A stretch of 64,000 nt of DNA from Chitinispirillales bacterium (GCA_031281485.1 JAITFI010000033.1:1-64000); one strand, 5' to 3'; positions 26,929-36,309 are shown, counted from the stretch's first letter. Program-made: numbers and translations. Notes: a model not told the origin generated them from the letters alone.

Positions 26929-27788
26929 TCTTGTGAGATATGTCAGCGTCGAAAACCGCCGTCATCGCGGGGTTGCCTTACAACGAGATAATCATGTTAA
27001 CCCGCGATTTCCTTGAATTTTGTGGGATGGAACCAGTATTTTAATTTTTTTTATTTTTTTCTTGACTCTCAAAAACCCATATACTATTTTATTAGGTATA
27101 AATTGGCGGCGCTGCGCCTGAGTCTGTTTGGGGACTCGGGCGAAAACATATTTTTGAGAGGGACGGGATTATGGTGTTGGTGGCTTTGGCTTTACCGACA
27201 GCAGTATTGTTGTTTTTGTCGGCAGCGTTCCATTGGGACGGGCGTCTCGGCGGTGCGTCTGCCTCGCGCATTGGTTTTAACACGCTAACAATAACAGAAC
27301 ATGTAAATATATTTAATAATTATTTTAAATATTTTAGTTACATATGTAACTATGTGTTTGCTTGTATAACATTGGATACTCCCACTACGTGTAAAACCAA
27401 TACCCCCCCCCCCCACACACACACCTACTAAACACACATACACACGAACGGATAGCCGTATATCCTTTCGCGCCAAGCGGGAGGAAATCCTTGCTTGACG
27501 CTATTTTCAACACCTCGCGCATATCAGGCGTCACAACGCCCGTGTTCCGTTTTGCCTTTAATTCGCGCGAAAGCGCCTCCTACAAGTATATCTCTTTTCT
27601 AAAAATTATCGCAAACACACCAAAATTTACGCGTTATTGGGTTAGATTTATAAATTATGACCAACATAACGCAACCACTATTTACTCTATGCCACGTATA
27701 GGAGGAACCGGCTATAGAACATGACAAATAACGTTCAGTGTGTATTTATCTATCTTATCATGCGGTAAACCCGCAAAGGAGGGTCTTT
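26929..27788. other. Long intergenic region with poly-C tract, no supported gene
   Basis: 860 bases ahead of the small lipoprotein gene. AT-rich blocks near 27040-27090 and 27290-27370 flank a GC-richer patch with a short hydrophobic frame beginning at an ATG at 27171 (preceded by GAGGGACGGG). That frame runs into the C12 tract at 27403 and ends soon after. I see no domain and do not call it a gene. The rest shows nothing I recognise apart from the ribosome site of the lipoprotein gene. Confidence 0.5.
27403..27414 (+). repeat. Poly-C tract (12 C) followed by a CA dinucleotide run
   Basis: Twelve C followed directly by repeated AC units, about 375 bases upstream of the lipoprotein gene at 27789. 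Position relative to the gene parallels the tracts at 16025 and 40199. Confidence 0.9.
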
Positions 27789-28166
27789 ATGAAGATGTCA
27801 AAAGTTGTTTCGTTTGCAGTAACACTGGCGTACCTTTTAGCACTTTGTTTAGTGCTTACGTCTTGCTCGGATGAAGAAAAAACAAAAGACGGCACTGTTG
27901 TACTCTCTAACACCTCGTCTTATTCGGAAGACGATCCTGTGACGGCAGAACTTTATGAAAGTGGCGAGATTCTTGCCACGAACAGCGTTGGTAAAGGTAA
28001 GCGTGTAACTTGGACAGATGTCCCTCCGGAGGTGTCTCTAAGCATTAAGGTGACAGATAAAAGGGGCCGTTCTACGTCAACATACTCGTTTCGTCTTGAC
28101 CTGAATGAAACTCGAAAATACAAATATGACGGGAGTAGCATATCTCAGATATATGATGATAATTAA
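27789..28166 (+). CDS. Small lipoprotein, unknown function
   Basis: A 125-residue protein with a signal peptide ending in the lipobox VLTSC (about residue 26). The mature part (VVLSNTSSYSEDDPVTAELY...) looks like a small beta-sandwich. The ATG at 27789 has a strong ribosome site (AAAGGAGGG); the frame runs open to 27738 without one. It ends just before a clear intrinsic terminator, so it is a one-gene unit. Function unknown. Confidence 0.75.
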   Translation: MKMSKVVSFAVTLAYLLALCLVLTSCSDEEKTKDGTVVLSNTSSYSEDDPVTAELYESGEILATNSVGKGKRVTWTDVPPEVSLSIKVTDKRGRSTSTYSFRLDLNETRKYKYDGSSISQIYDDN

Positions 28167-28172
28167 CATTCA

Positions 28173-28208
28173 GCGCCATGACATAAAAATGTCATGGCGC
28201 GTTTTTTT
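28173..28208 (+). terminator. Intrinsic terminator
   Basis: A perfect 12-bp stem (GCGCCATGACAT / ATGTCATGGCGC) with an AAAA loop, followed by G and seven T. It ends the lipoprotein transcript. Confidence 0.9.
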
Positions 28209-28276
28209 GCATTGTAAAAATTTACGTTATCATTCTTTTCGTTTTTTTTACAAAACACACTAACAACGGAGGTTAT

Positions 28277-29536
28277 ATGAAAAAGTTTGTGACGTATGCA
28301 GTAATGTTGGCGTACTTGACTGTAACCCTTTATCCGCATCAGGTTCAGGCGCAGCAGTATGAAGGCGAGTATGAGGAGACGGTGCCTCAGCAACCGTATC
28401 AACAGCCAGTCCCTGTTCAGCAAGCTCCGCAGCAGCAGTACCAACCGACCGGAAAACCAAAGGTCGCCATTTACGTGTCGGAGTACAGTAACTATTCGGA
28501 AGAAGAAAAATCCGCGTTGAGGTCGGCTACGATGAGAGCGCTTGTCGGTAGTGGACAGTTTAACGTGATAGAACGCTCAAACATTATTGAAGAAGAACTG
28601 AAGAAACAAGCCAGCGGAGAGGTTGACGACGACCAATTAACCGCGTTCGGTAGACAATTGGGAGCACAGTTAGTTTGTGTGTCAGACATAATATATCTCT
28701 ATACCCATTATGAGCCAAAGTACTGTTCAGGCTCGGATGGAAAGTCATATCAATGTGGTTCTACCCCTTACAAGATTCACCAAATTTCCGCCCGTTTGAT
28801 TGACGTTGAGACTGCTGAGATTGTGGGGTTCGGTCTAGGAACCGGAGCTATTAGTGGCGGCGCTCAGATGATAGGTGCAATTTCCTCCATGGTAACGAAA
28901 ATGCTTGGAACGATGCAACCTAGTGCGGGCGCAAATATGCCAAAGATGGCGGTTTATGTCGCGGACGCATCTAGGAGATCAAATAAAGAAAGCGGCGCGC
29001 TGTATTCATACACACTTGAAGCCCTCTTTACGAGAAGCAGGAACTTGGGAAATTTTAGGGTGGTAGAACGCTCGGACGCGTTTACAAGGCAAATAGAAAG
29101 AGAACATAAAACACAGCGCGGCGGACACGTAGATGACGGTCAAATCGCGCGCTTGGGAAAGCAATACGGTATCGGAAAGATCGTGATTGCCAGTATAGAA
29201 CGTTTTCAGAATGATCAAAACGTCTCCGCCCGAATAGTCGATGTGGAGTCTGCAAGCGTGGAAAAAATGGCCGGTCCGTTTCCACTAGGTTCGGAATTGA
29301 AAGGTCTTGGCAAGATTTCCGTGTTAATGGTAGAACAAATGATGGGGCTGACAGCGGCGGAAACGAATCAGAGAGCGATAGAAGCGGCAGAACGGGCGGA
29401 AAGGGAAAGAATATCAAGAAGAAATACTACCATTTGGGGTGTTATAGGCGCAATAGCACTGGTTGGACTTCTTATTTGGGCTAACGCCGCTGACAAGAAA
29501 AATAACGAAACGACATCGGTAAAAGGTAGAAACTGA
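28277..29536 (+). CDS. Secreted protein with two LpoB/CsgG-like domains and a C-terminal membrane helix
   Basis: 419 residues. Signal peptide (1-25, QVQAQ), a Gln/Pro-rich stretch (about 28-58), then two copies of the family domain. Copy one (about 60-205) has KVAIYVSEY and FNVIERSNIIEEEL. Copy two (about 215-355) has KMAVYVADAS, FRVVERSDAFTRQI and KQYGIGKIVIASI. Copy one contains a Cys-bearing insertion (YCSGSDGKSYQCGS). A charged coiled segment and one membrane helix (about 383-400) close the protein. Two copies in one chain recall the FlgO/CsgG-type envelope proteins. A ribosome site (GGAGG) is present. Confidence 0.78.
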   Translation: MKKFVTYAVMLAYLTVTLYPHQVQAQQYEGEYEETVPQQPYQQPVPVQQAPQQQYQPTGKPKVAIYVSEYSNYSEEEKSALRSATMRALVGSGQFNVIERSNIIEEELKKQASGEVDDDQLTAFGRQLGAQLVCVSDIIYLYTHYEPKYCSGSDGKSYQCGSTPYKIHQISARLIDVETAEIVGFGLGTGAISGGAQMIGAISSMVTKMLGTMQPSAGANMPKMAVYVADASRRSNKESGALYSYTLEALFTRSRNLGNFRVVERSDAFTRQIEREHKTQRGGHVDDGQIARLGKQYGIGKIVIASIERFQNDQNVSARIVDVESASVEKMAGPFPLGSELKGLGKISVLMVEQMMGLTAAETNQRAIEAAERAERERISRRNTTIWGVIGAIALVGLLIWANAADKKNNETTSVKGRN

Positions 29537-29629
29537 TGCACATAGACAGCAAAGATAACAATGTACTGCCATTCCGAAATCTGTGGCAGTGGCCTTGTAG
29601 TGTTAATCTATACTAATCCTATTATAACC

Positions 29630-29652
29630 AAGGGCGGCATAAGGCCGCCCTT
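29630..29652. terminator. Bidirectional hairpin terminator between convergent genes
   Basis: A 9-bp stem AAGGGCGGC / GCCGCCCTT with a five-base loop, flanked by AT-rich sequence, sits between the double-domain protein gene and the convergent rdgB-type gene. Confidence 0.65.
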
Positions 29653-29656
29653 AATT

Positions 29657-30298
29657 CTAATTAGAAACTATTCCAGTCCCGCCGTCATCCATAACCGCAT
29701 ACAGCCCCCTCAACGCCGCCCCCCTATGGCTTATACAATTTTTCTCTTCCGGCGTTAGTTGCGCCATCGTCCTATCATAACCTTTGGGGACGAACAGCGG
29801 ATCATAACCAAATCCGTTGCTACCGATAATCTCGTTAATAATCCGACCTTCACAGACACCTTCCGCTGATAAATATGTATTGATTCCCGTCTTCAAAACC
29901 AAAACGCATTTGAAGCGAGCGGTACGCTTTTCATCAGGAACATCACTGAGAGCGTTCAGCAATTTCTCATTATTTTTGACGGAATTCGCCCCCTCGCCGC
30001 TATACCGCGCGCTCAATACGCCCGGAGCGCCGCCGAGCGCGTCTACCTCAAGCCCGGAATCGTCGGCAAGCGTCCACACGCCGCCGCCGTCCGCGCCGCG
30101 TGTCTGTTGCATATATTGATAGACCCAGTCGGCCTTGATCTTCGCGTTCTCGTAGAACGTGGCTCCGGTCTCGGCAATGTCCGGTATAGGGCTGACGTGG
30201 TCGGCAAGGCTCGTCACGGAGACGCCGAGACCGGCGAACATCTCCTTGAACTCTTTGACCTTACCGGCATTACCGGTGGCGATTACTATGTTTTTCAT
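29657..30298 (-). CDS. rdgB: XTP/dITP diphosphatase (RdgB/HAM1 family)
   Basis: A 213-residue house-cleaning pyrophosphatase that hydrolyses ITP, XTP and their deoxy forms. Motifs: ATGNAGKVKEF at the N-terminus, LADDSGLEVDALGGAPGV, NGFGYDPLFVP and CISHRGAAL. A short insertion (TRGADGGG, about 70-77) is unusual but lies in a surface region. It is a single gene, convergent with the upstream secreted-protein gene. Confidence 0.93.
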   Translation of the reverse strand: MKNIVIATGNAGKVKEFKEMFAGLGVSVTSLADHVSPIPDIAETGATFYENAKIKADWVYQYMQQTRGADGGGVWTLADDSGLEVDALGGAPGVLSARYSGEGANSVKNNEKLLNALSDVPDEKRTARFKCVLVLKTGINTYLSAEGVCEGRIINEIIGSNGFGYDPLFVPKGYDRTMAQLTPEEKNCISHRGAALRGLYAVMDDGGTGIVSN

Positions 30299-30643
30299 GG
30301 CCGCGCTCCGTCCGTTTTTATATGTTGACTATAATAAAAATACATATAACCGACCGATAACGCAAGAAAATATGAAGAAAACTCCGCCGGAAAATATATA
30401 AAATATCCTTTGACACCCGCAACCCGCCCTTTTCAGAGTCAAAATCCCGCCTTCTTGACCCCAATTTGCCCCGATTTCACCCCGTTTTGGTCAAAAATCC
30501 TCTTGATTGACCCGCCCGTCGCGTCGTCGTCTTGTCCCCGTCGGTCGTCCCATCCGTACGGAGCGAGTCCAAGTCGTCAGCGTCGGCAGGGTTCATCTCT
30601 CCGAGGCGGGGGGGTTGGGGGGGGAGGTCTATCGCCACCCCCC
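30299..30643. other. Intergenic region with G/C homopolymer stretches
   Basis: 345 bases between rdgB and the PIN module. The part at 30410-30560 is C-rich and unlike its surroundings, with repeated CACCCC/TTGACCC words. At 30608-30645 there are runs of 7 G, 8 G and, after a 13-base spacer, 7 C. These can form a G/C hairpin downstream of the minus-strand operon, or a quadruplex. No gene is supported. Confidence 0.45.
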
Positions 30644-30901
30644 CTATTTTTTCATCGGTCGTCCTGCGTTATCGATAACGCCCTGCTCAATTTCATCTTG
30701 GAGTTTGAGCACATCAGCAACAACGTCGTCAATAGGGCGTTCCGGTTGTTCGCTCCGCCATTTAGTATAGTCTCGTCCCGGTGTTCCGTAGTTTTCATTC
30801 AAGAAAGCGTGCGCGTTTTCGTATCCGAGCACGTCGATTAGCGCCTTGACCCCTGCTTTACGCAATTCTATCGGGTTTTTGATTTCCGCGACGGCAGTCA
30901 T
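30644..30901 (-). CDS. Small partner protein of a PIN-domain module
   Basis: 85 residues, no signal peptide. The N-terminal part (PIELRKAGVKALIDVLGYENAHAF) is helical and the C-terminus is acidic and helical. The ATG overlaps the PIN gene stop by four bases (ATGA), so the two are translated together. I recall similar small proteins next to PIN genes in spirochaetes and other gut anaerobes, but the family has no secure function. Antitoxin is the natural inference. The gene order (PIN first, partner second) is reversed from most VapBC pairs. Confidence 0.65.
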   Translation of the reverse strand: MTAVAEIKNPIELRKAGVKALIDVLGYENAHAFLNENYGTPGRDYTKWRSEQPERPIDDVVADVLKLQDEIEQGVIDNAGRPMKK

Positions 30902-31341
30902 ATTAGACCTCCCATATTGAGTTTTAGCGGATTTATAACTTTTACTGCGCTTAGTTTCTTGTTTGTGCTTATACGTTCAAAATCTTTATCAACGGTCAAC
31001 AGTAAGTCAACGTCGGCGGCTTCGGCAATCGCGAGGTGCAGGCTATCCATATTCTTCAACCCTTTCGCGCGAAATTCGTTCATTCGCTGGATTGTGTTTT
31101 TTGTTATTTTTGCGTGTATATTTATGGTGTTTTTGTAAAAAGTTAACGTATCTTCCCGCAAGTCCGTTTCCGGGATGCCTTGCAATTCGGCTAATACGGC
31201 CGCACTGCCCACAATGCCGTGCCCCGCAACTTGACACATATCGATAATGGACATGAGGGCTACAGCCTCCGCCTTGATATCTTTGTTGGTCAAGTCGTCA
31301 TGCCGTCGATCCCAACAGCATGCGTCCACGTATATTTTCAT
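30898..31341 (-). CDS. PIN-domain protein, probable VapC-type toxin
   Basis: About 147 residues. The PIN-fold acidic residues are visible: Asp in KIYVDACCW, Glu in AAVLAELQGI, Asp in NMDSLHLAIAEAADVD, and Asp in TVDKDF. Such proteins are metal-dependent RNases, usually acting on tRNA or rRNA as toxins. The ATG at 31341 begins the fold directly; a GTG nine bases upstream is also possible. The gene overlaps the small partner gene downstream. It is one of two PIN modules in the window; the other, at 40698-41341, has a classic RHH antitoxin. Confidence 0.78.
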   Translation of the reverse strand: MKIYVDACCWDRRHDDLTNKDIKAEAVALMSIIDMCQVAGHGIVGSAAVLAELQGIPETDLREDTLTFYKNTINIHAKITKNTIQRMNEFRAKGLKNMDSLHLAIAEAADVDLLLTVDKDFERISTNKKLSAVKVINPLKLNMGGLI

Positions 31342-31451
31342 TTTTTTCACACCGTTCCCAATCTCCTATTAATATAAGTTTGCGGTATTCAAAAAGTCAA
31401 TACCTATCGCCAAAACCCGCCACGTTTCGCTTCAATCCGGACGCTCCGCGC

Positions 31452-34016
31452 CTACCCGACGACAATGTTAACCAGCCTCCCCTGAACGACTACGACCTTT
31501 CTCACCGTCTTTCCGTCGATAAACGGCTTGATCTTATCCAACGCCATCGCCGCCGCTTTCAACTCTTCCTCCCCGGCGTCGTGCGCCGCTTGGAACTCTC
31601 CGCGCAGTTTTCCGTTGACCTGCACCACCACGGTGACCACGCTGTCAAGCGTCATAGCCTCGTCCCACTTCGGCCACTCGGCGTTGACCGCGAATCCTTT
31701 TCCGCCGAGCTTCTCCCACAACTCGTCGCCGAGATGAGGGGCGTATGGGCTTACCAGCTTGACAAACGCGATTAAATCCTCTTTGGAGGCGCCGTTTGAG
31801 GTGAGGACATTGACAAATTCCATCATCGCCGCGATTGCGGTGTTGAACTTCATGGCTTCAAGGTCGCCCGTCACCTTTTTGACGGTCTTGTGGCGGACAC
31901 GGGCGTTGACGTCGTCCCCTACCCCGCCCTTTTCGATAAATTCATCAACCAATTTACACAACCTGCGCAAGAATCGGTTGCAACCCTCAATCGCCCTCGG
32001 ATCCCACGGCTTGGGCAGTTCGAACTCGCCCATGAACATCTCGTAGAGGCGCAGAACGTCGGCGCCGTACTTTGCAACGACCTCGTCGGGGTTGACGCCG
32101 TTGAGTTTTGATTTCGCCATCTTCTCTATCTCGGCTGTCAATTTCTCGCCCGTGGATTTGAGGTAAGCGTTACCTTCAGAGAAATCGACCTCCGAAAATT
32201 CGTGATACTTGCCGGCGGCGTCGCGGTACGTCGCGGCCAAGACTATCCCCTGATGGCGCAGTTTCTTGAACGGCTCTTTTGTAGACACATATCCCAAATC
32301 ATACAACACTTTGTGCCAAAAACGAGCGTATAAGAGGTGGAGGACGGCGTGTTCGGCGCCGCCTACGTAGAGGTCTACGTTCATCCACTGCTTCTCGGCC
32401 TCTTTGCTCCACGGCTCGGCACTGTTCTTCGGGTCGAGATAACGCAAATAGTACCAACATGACCCGGCCCACTGCGGCATAGTGTTTGTCTCACGCTTCG
32501 CGTCGGCTCCGCATTTCGGGCATTTTGTGTTGACCCACTCGCTTATATTGGCGAGCGGCGACTCGCCGGTACCAGAGGGTTCGTATTTGTCAACTTCGGG
32601 AAGCATAACCGGCAGCGCGTCCTCAGGTACTGGAACCGCGCCGCAGTGCGGGCAGTGGACAATAGGTATCGGTTCGCCCCAATAGCGTTGACGGGAGAAG
32701 ATCCAATCGCGCAACTTGTAGCTCACAGTGGCTTTGCCGTGATGATGTTCATCAAGCCACGCGTTCATTTTACGCTTGGCGTCGTTTGTCGATAATCCGG
32801 TGATGAAGCCTGAATTGACGCTTACACCTTTGGCGGTAAAAGCGACGCCCTGCGGTATTTCGCTTTTGTCAACCGGAGCGACGACTTGTTTGATGGGAAG
32901 GCTGAACTTCACCGCAAATTCGTAGTCCCTGTCGTCGTGCGCCGGAACCGCCATGATCGCGCCTGTGCCGTAACCGGCCAAGACGTAATCCGCGATCCAT
33001 ATAGGTATCAATTCATCATTAACCGGATTTTTGGCCATCGCGCCGGTGAAGACGCCGCTCTTCTCTTTTGACAGCTCGGCGCGTTCAAGGTCGCTCTTCA
33101 TCTTTGCGGCATCCTTATACTGCTTTACAGCGGCGGCTTGACCGTCCGTGGTAATCTCGGCGACAAGCGGATGCTCCGGCGCGAGAACCATGTAGGTCGC
33201 CCCGAAGAGCGTGTCCGGCCTCGTCGTAAAAACTTTTATCTCCTTGCCGTCACCGGCGCCGCCGGACACAGTGAACACCACCTCCGCGCCCTCCGAGCGG
33301 CCTATCCAATTGCGCTGCATCAAAAGCGTGGACTCCGGCCAGTCTACCTCGGCCAAATCCTCAAGCAGCCTGTCGGCGTAGGCGGTGATCTTGAGTATCC
33401 ACTGGCGCAAATCCTTACGCTCTACCGCAGTCCCGCAACGCTCGCACTTGCCGCCGCCCACCACCTCCTCGTTCGCCAAACCTGTCTTGCAGGCGGGACA
33501 CCAATTTATAGGCATCTTGCCCTCGTAGGCGAGCCCCTTTTTGAACAGCTGCAAAAATATCCACTGCGTCCACTTGTAGTACGCCGGGTCGGTGGTGTTG
33601 ATCTCCCTATCCCAATCGTAGGCGAATCCTACCGAGTTGATCTGCTTCGTAAAGTTCGACACGGCCTTCTCGGTGGTAACACGCGGGTGGATGCCGGTCT
33701 TGATGGCGTAGTTCTCCGCCGGCAGCCCGAAAGCGTCCCACCCCATAGGGTGCAGGACATTGTAGCCGTTCATACGTTTATAGCGGCTGATGATGTCGGT
33801 GGCCGTATACCCCTCGCAGTGCCCCACGTGGAGACCGGAACCCGACGGGTAAGGGAACATGTCGAGCGCGTAAAACTTGGGCTTCGCCGGATCGTAGACA
33901 GTCTTGTAGAGGTTGGCCTCACGCCAACGGGCCTGCCACTTTTGCTCAATGTCGGTCGGCGCGTAGGCGTGGGCCGGATTTTTACTTCGGTCTTGATTTT
34001 GATTATCGGCTGACAC
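31452..34016 (-). CDS. leuS: Leucyl-tRNA synthetase
   Basis: An 854-residue class I synthetase that charges tRNA-Leu. Motifs in order: [13 protein letters not shown] (HIGH equivalent at 63-66), a Cys-based zinc insert CPACKTG...CERCG (about 173-196), the CP1 editing domain with [12 protein letters not shown] and [31 protein letters not shown], and the second signature as KMAKSKLNG where KMSKS is usual. A C-terminal anticodon-binding domain follows. GTG at 34016 is the start, five bases after AAAGGAG. Length is normal. It stands alone, downstream of the ATPase leader and transcribed away from it. Confidence 0.96.
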   Translation of the reverse strand: MSADNQNQDRSKNPAHAYAPTDIEQKWQARWREANLYKTVYDPAKPKFYALDMFPYPSGSGLHVGHCEGYTATDIISRYKRMNGYNVLHPMGWDAFGLPAENYAIKTGIHPRVTTEKAVSNFTKQINSVGFAYDWDREINTTDPAYYKWTQWIFLQLFKKGLAYEGKMPINWCPACKTGLANEEVVGGGKCERCGTAVERKDLRQWILKITAYADRLLEDLAEVDWPESTLLMQRNWIGRSEGAEVVFTVSGGAGDGKEIKVFTTRPDTLFGATYMVLAPEHPLVAEITTDGQAAAVKQYKDAAKMKSDLERAELSKEKSGVFTGAMAKNPVNDELIPIWIADYVLAGYGTGAIMAVPAHDDRDYEFAVKFSLPIKQVVAPVDKSEIPQGVAFTAKGVSVNSGFITGLSTNDAKRKMNAWLDEHHHGKATVSYKLRDWIFSRQRYWGEPIPIVHCPHCGAVPVPEDALPVMLPEVDKYEPSGTGESPLANISEWVNTKCPKCGADAKRETNTMPQWAGSCWYYLRYLDPKNSAEPWSKEAEKQWMNVDLYVGGAEHAVLHLLYARFWHKVLYDLGYVSTKEPFKKLRHQGIVLAATYRDAAGKYHEFSEVDFSEGNAYLKSTGEKLTAEIEKMAKSKLNGVNPDEVVAKYGADVLRLYEMFMGEFELPKPWDPRAIEGCNRFLRRLCKLVDEFIEKGGVGDDVNARVRHKTVKKVTGDLEAMKFNTAIAAMMEFVNVLTSNGASKEDLIAFVKLVSPYAPHLGDELWEKLGGKGFAVNAEWPKWDEAMTLDSVVTVVVQVNGKLRGEFQAAHDAGEEELKAAAMALDKIKPFIDGKTVRKVVVVQGRLVNIVVG

Positions 34017-34164
34017 AAAGGCTCCTTTTGGGGCGTTTATCGATTGTCCCGGCGAATTGAATCCTGCCGGCCTATATATGTGGGTATAATATACATCGGG
34101 GGGCGGAAAAAAGTCAATTTTCTTGGGGGGTTGACCATCCTAAATCAACACCGCAAGACGCCAA

Positions 34165-34239
34165 AAGTTTTTGGAAAAAACTGCAAAAACTTGCACAATT
34201 TAAAAGTTTTTGGAAAAAATTACAAAAACTTTTGGATTT
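34165..34239 (+). repeat. Tandem hairpin repeats upstream of the AAA ATPase gene
   Basis: Two adjacent hairpins share one design. AAGTTTTTG / CAAAAACTT has a 10-base loop (34165-34192). AAAAGTTTTTG / CAAAAACTTTT has a 10-base loop (34202-34233). The 34 bases at 34206-34239 recur exactly at 36498-36531. They lie 64 bases ahead of the ATPase ATG, so they may be an operator, an attenuator or an end sequence of the cargo unit. Confidence 0.75.
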
Positions 34240-34302
34240 TGGCTGACCATGAATTATATTATAGTAGGGTACGCACAGACCCCCAAAAAAAGGAGTTTCG
34301 CC

Positions 34303-35535
34303 ATGTCCGAAAAAAAAGGCGATGTCATAATCAGGCAAAGATACCTAGAAACATTGCTTGATTATAAAGACAAGAAAGTAATAAAAGTAATCACCGGCAT
34401 CAGACGCTGCGGAAAGTCCACTATGATGTCCATATTCGCCGATGAACTGGCCAAAATGGGCGTTCCGCCGAAACAAATCATAGAGATGAATTTCGAATCC
34501 ATGAAATTCAATCACGTAACCGGATACGAAGAGCTGTACGCGTACGTGGCAAAGCTAATCCAGCCGAGAAGAAAAACGTACCTCTTCTTTGATGAAATAC
34601 AAATGGTCAAAAACTGGGAGAAGGCCGTGAACTCCTTCTTGGTAGATTTTAACGTGGACATCTACATAACCGGCTCCAACGCCTACCTGCTCTCCTCCGA
34701 ACTCTCCACCCTACTCTCCGGTAGATACGTTGAGATTAAAATGCTCCCCCTTTCGTTCAAGGAATTTTTGGACTTCAACCGCTTCAACCGTGGCTCCTCT
34801 ATGGAGGATAAATTCCTGCTGTTCGCAAAATACGGCGGAATGCCGGCGGTCGCGGAATATAACTTCAACGAAAAGATGATCTATGAAATGCTGGAGGGCG
34901 TCTACAACACCGTCATCGTAAAAGACATCGCACAAAGAAACAAAATTACCGATCACACCCTACTCAAAAAACTGACCGATTTCTTGGCGCACAGCATCGG
35001 ATCAGTAAATTCCGTAAACAGCATAAGCAACTACTTGGTGAGCAACAAAGAGACGACACATAAATCCGCGCCCAACAAAATAGTCCCAAACTATATCGCC
35101 GCGTTGCAAAACGCCTTCATCTTCTACGAACTGAAAAGGTACGACATAAAAGGAAAAGCCCTGCTCAGAACCCTCGGCAAAAACTATATCGTCGATATCG
35201 GCCTGAGAAATATGCTCTTAGGCTACAGAGACGCCGAAAAAGGGCATATCTTAGAAAACATCGTCTTTCTGGAACTGCTGCGGCGCGGCTACAAAATACA
35301 TATCGGAAAGTATTTGAACTTTGAAATAGACTTCATAGCCGAAACGCCGAAAGAAAAAATATACTTCCAAGTATGCGAAAGCCTGAGCGACAAAAACGTA
35401 CTGGAAAGGGAAATCGCGCCGCTCAGACTCATAAAAGACAACCATGAAAAGGTGATACTGTCGCAAGATAAAGACTTCATCGCCTCGTACGACGGGATAA
35501 AGGTTCGAAACGTTTTGGAGTTTCTGTTGGAGTAA
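34303..35535 (+). CDS. AAA-family ATPase with C-terminal DUF4143 (nuclease-like) region
   Basis: 410 residues. The AAA_14 domain has the P-loop GIRRCGKSTMM (about 35-45) and Walker B YLFFDEIQ (about 97-104), with ITGSNAYLLSSEL as sensor region. A winged-helix-like middle (about 200-270) leads to the DUF4143 part (about 290-405) with DIGLRNMLLG, LENIVFLELLRRGY and FEIDFIAE, the last resembling a PD-(D/E)XK core. These proteins are highly multicopy in many gut anaerobes and archaea, and their role is unknown. The ATG at 34303 has AAAGGAG upstream. The frame is open from 34210 through the hairpin repeats, but that part is not credible. Confidence 0.85.
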   Translation: MSEKKGDVIIRQRYLETLLDYKDKKVIKVITGIRRCGKSTMMSIFADELAKMGVPPKQIIEMNFESMKFNHVTGYEELYAYVAKLIQPRRKTYLFFDEIQMVKNWEKAVNSFLVDFNVDIYITGSNAYLLSSELSTLLSGRYVEIKMLPLSFKEFLDFNRFNRGSSMEDKFLLFAKYGGMPAVAEYNFNEKMIYEMLEGVYNTVIVKDIAQRNKITDHTLLKKLTDFLAHSIGSVNSVNSISNYLVSNKETTHKSAPNKIVPNYIAALQNAFIFYELKRYDIKGKALLRTLGKNYIVDIGLRNMLLGYRDAEKGHILENIVFLELLRRGYKIHIGKYLNFEIDFIAETPKEKIYFQVCESLSDKNVLEREIAPLRLIKDNHEKVILSQDKDFIASYDGIKVRNVLEFLLE

Positions 35536-35542
35536 GTATCGT

Positions 35543-35575
35543 TCACCACGTGCCTACTTTACCCGGCGCTTTTAA
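35543..35575 (-). pseudogene. 3' end remnant of a second PD-(D/E)XK-like gene
   Basis: This short piece matches the last codons of the gene at 37519-38133. On the minus strand it reads ...K-A-P-G-K-V-G-T-W-stop against KAPDEVGTW-stop, including seven bases past the stop (about 34 of 39 positions shared from 35537 on). The rest of the gene is missing: the match stops at an AT-rich block leading into the palindromic repeat. It lies right after the ATPase stop codon. Confidence 0.7.
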
Positions 35576-35590
35576 AGTCAAATTATTTTA

Positions 35591-35696
35591 AAATCTTTTT
35601 TAGACGAAGCCTTCGGCTTCATAGGATATGCGGGGCTAAACCCCGCATATAAAATCAAAATCAAAACAATGTAGGGGCGGCCCCGCGTGGCCGCCC
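35591..35696. repeat. Composite palindromic element, half copy, plus another GC palindrome
   Basis: The left arm only of the element seen at 2622-2816 (AATCTTTTTTAGAC, GAAGCC-TTC-GGCTTC, ATGCGGGG/CCCCGCAT, then ATAAAATCAAAATCAAAA). The right arm is missing. In its place is a different perfect palindrome, GGGCGGCC-ccgcgt-GGCCGCCC (35675-35696), of a type common as an interspersed repeat in other bacteria. Confidence 0.75.
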
Positions 35697-35772
35697 ATGG
35701 TTTTGACGTCGTCGGACGGCGTGTATGCGTGGGGCGAGTTTTGACTCTGGTTTTGATTATTGTAAGTAAGTT

Positions 35773-36309
35773 TCATAGTTTATCTTCAAACTTTTCGACA
35801 ATATCCAACATCTCTTTTATCTTGGCTTCAAATATCCTCTCTATTTTGTTGCCTTTGCCTTCAACAAAATCCCTTAAATCCTTAAAAAACTCTTTGTTCC
35901 ACGTTTCATATATATCCATCAATTTGAATATCCACAACCCTCCGTTCCTTCTATCGACATTTTTTCGTACCCCTTCCCTTTCGTGTTCTTTCTTGGCGAT
36001 TGAAAAATTGTTATCGATTTCTTTGGCCCAATTTTCAGCCCCCCGCTCCCAATGTCCCCAATAACCGCAGCCGTATTGTCGTACACCCTTATCAATTACA
36101 AAGTAGATATAACAGCAATTCCACTTATGTCTTTTGAGGAAAATGTTCCCCTTCGGTTCTCTAATCTCTTGATCTCCATCCGGTTTTTTCGGCGTTTTAT
36201 AGAAATCCAAATCGTTATTACTCGCGAGTTTGCGCATCATTTCAAAGAAATCATTTTCCACCAAATCTCGTTCTTTTGGGGAAAGGTCCGACAAATTTCC
36301 ATTGCTCAT
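35773..36309 (-). CDS. Hypothetical protein, aromatic-rich
   Basis: 178 residues that I do not recognise. The ATG at 36309 has AAAGGAG upstream; the frame continues to 36360 without a ribosome site. The middle is rich in Trp, Tyr and Cys (KWNCCYIYFVIDKG, GCGYWGHWERG), and the C-terminus is a charged helix that could form a coiled coil. No signal peptide. It is flanked by a truncated decarboxylase gene end upstream and the repeat cluster downstream, so it is probably part of an acquired cargo segment. Confidence 0.6.
   Translation of the reverse strand: MSNGNLSDLSPKERDLVENDFFEMMRKLASNNDLDFYKTPKKPDGDQEIREPKGNIFLKRHKWNCCYIYFVIDKGVRQYGCGYWGHWERGAENWAKEIDNNFSIAKKEHEREGVRKNVDRRNGGLWIFKLMDIYETWNKEFFKDLRDFVEGKGNKIERIFEAKIKEMLDIVEKFEDKL

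Noticed and set aside
27171-27431. Short hydrophobic frame ending in the C12/CA run
   Set aside because: It could be a leader peptide, but the downstream part is low-complexity and nothing supports translation.
33138-34013. 291-codon plus-strand frame opposite leuS
   Set aside because: Antisense shadow of leuS without recognisable sequence.
34044-34302. Small frames over the hairpin repeats before the ATPase gene
   Set aside because: They encode only the translated repeat (VFGKN-type units) and have no start signals; the real ATPase start is at 34303.
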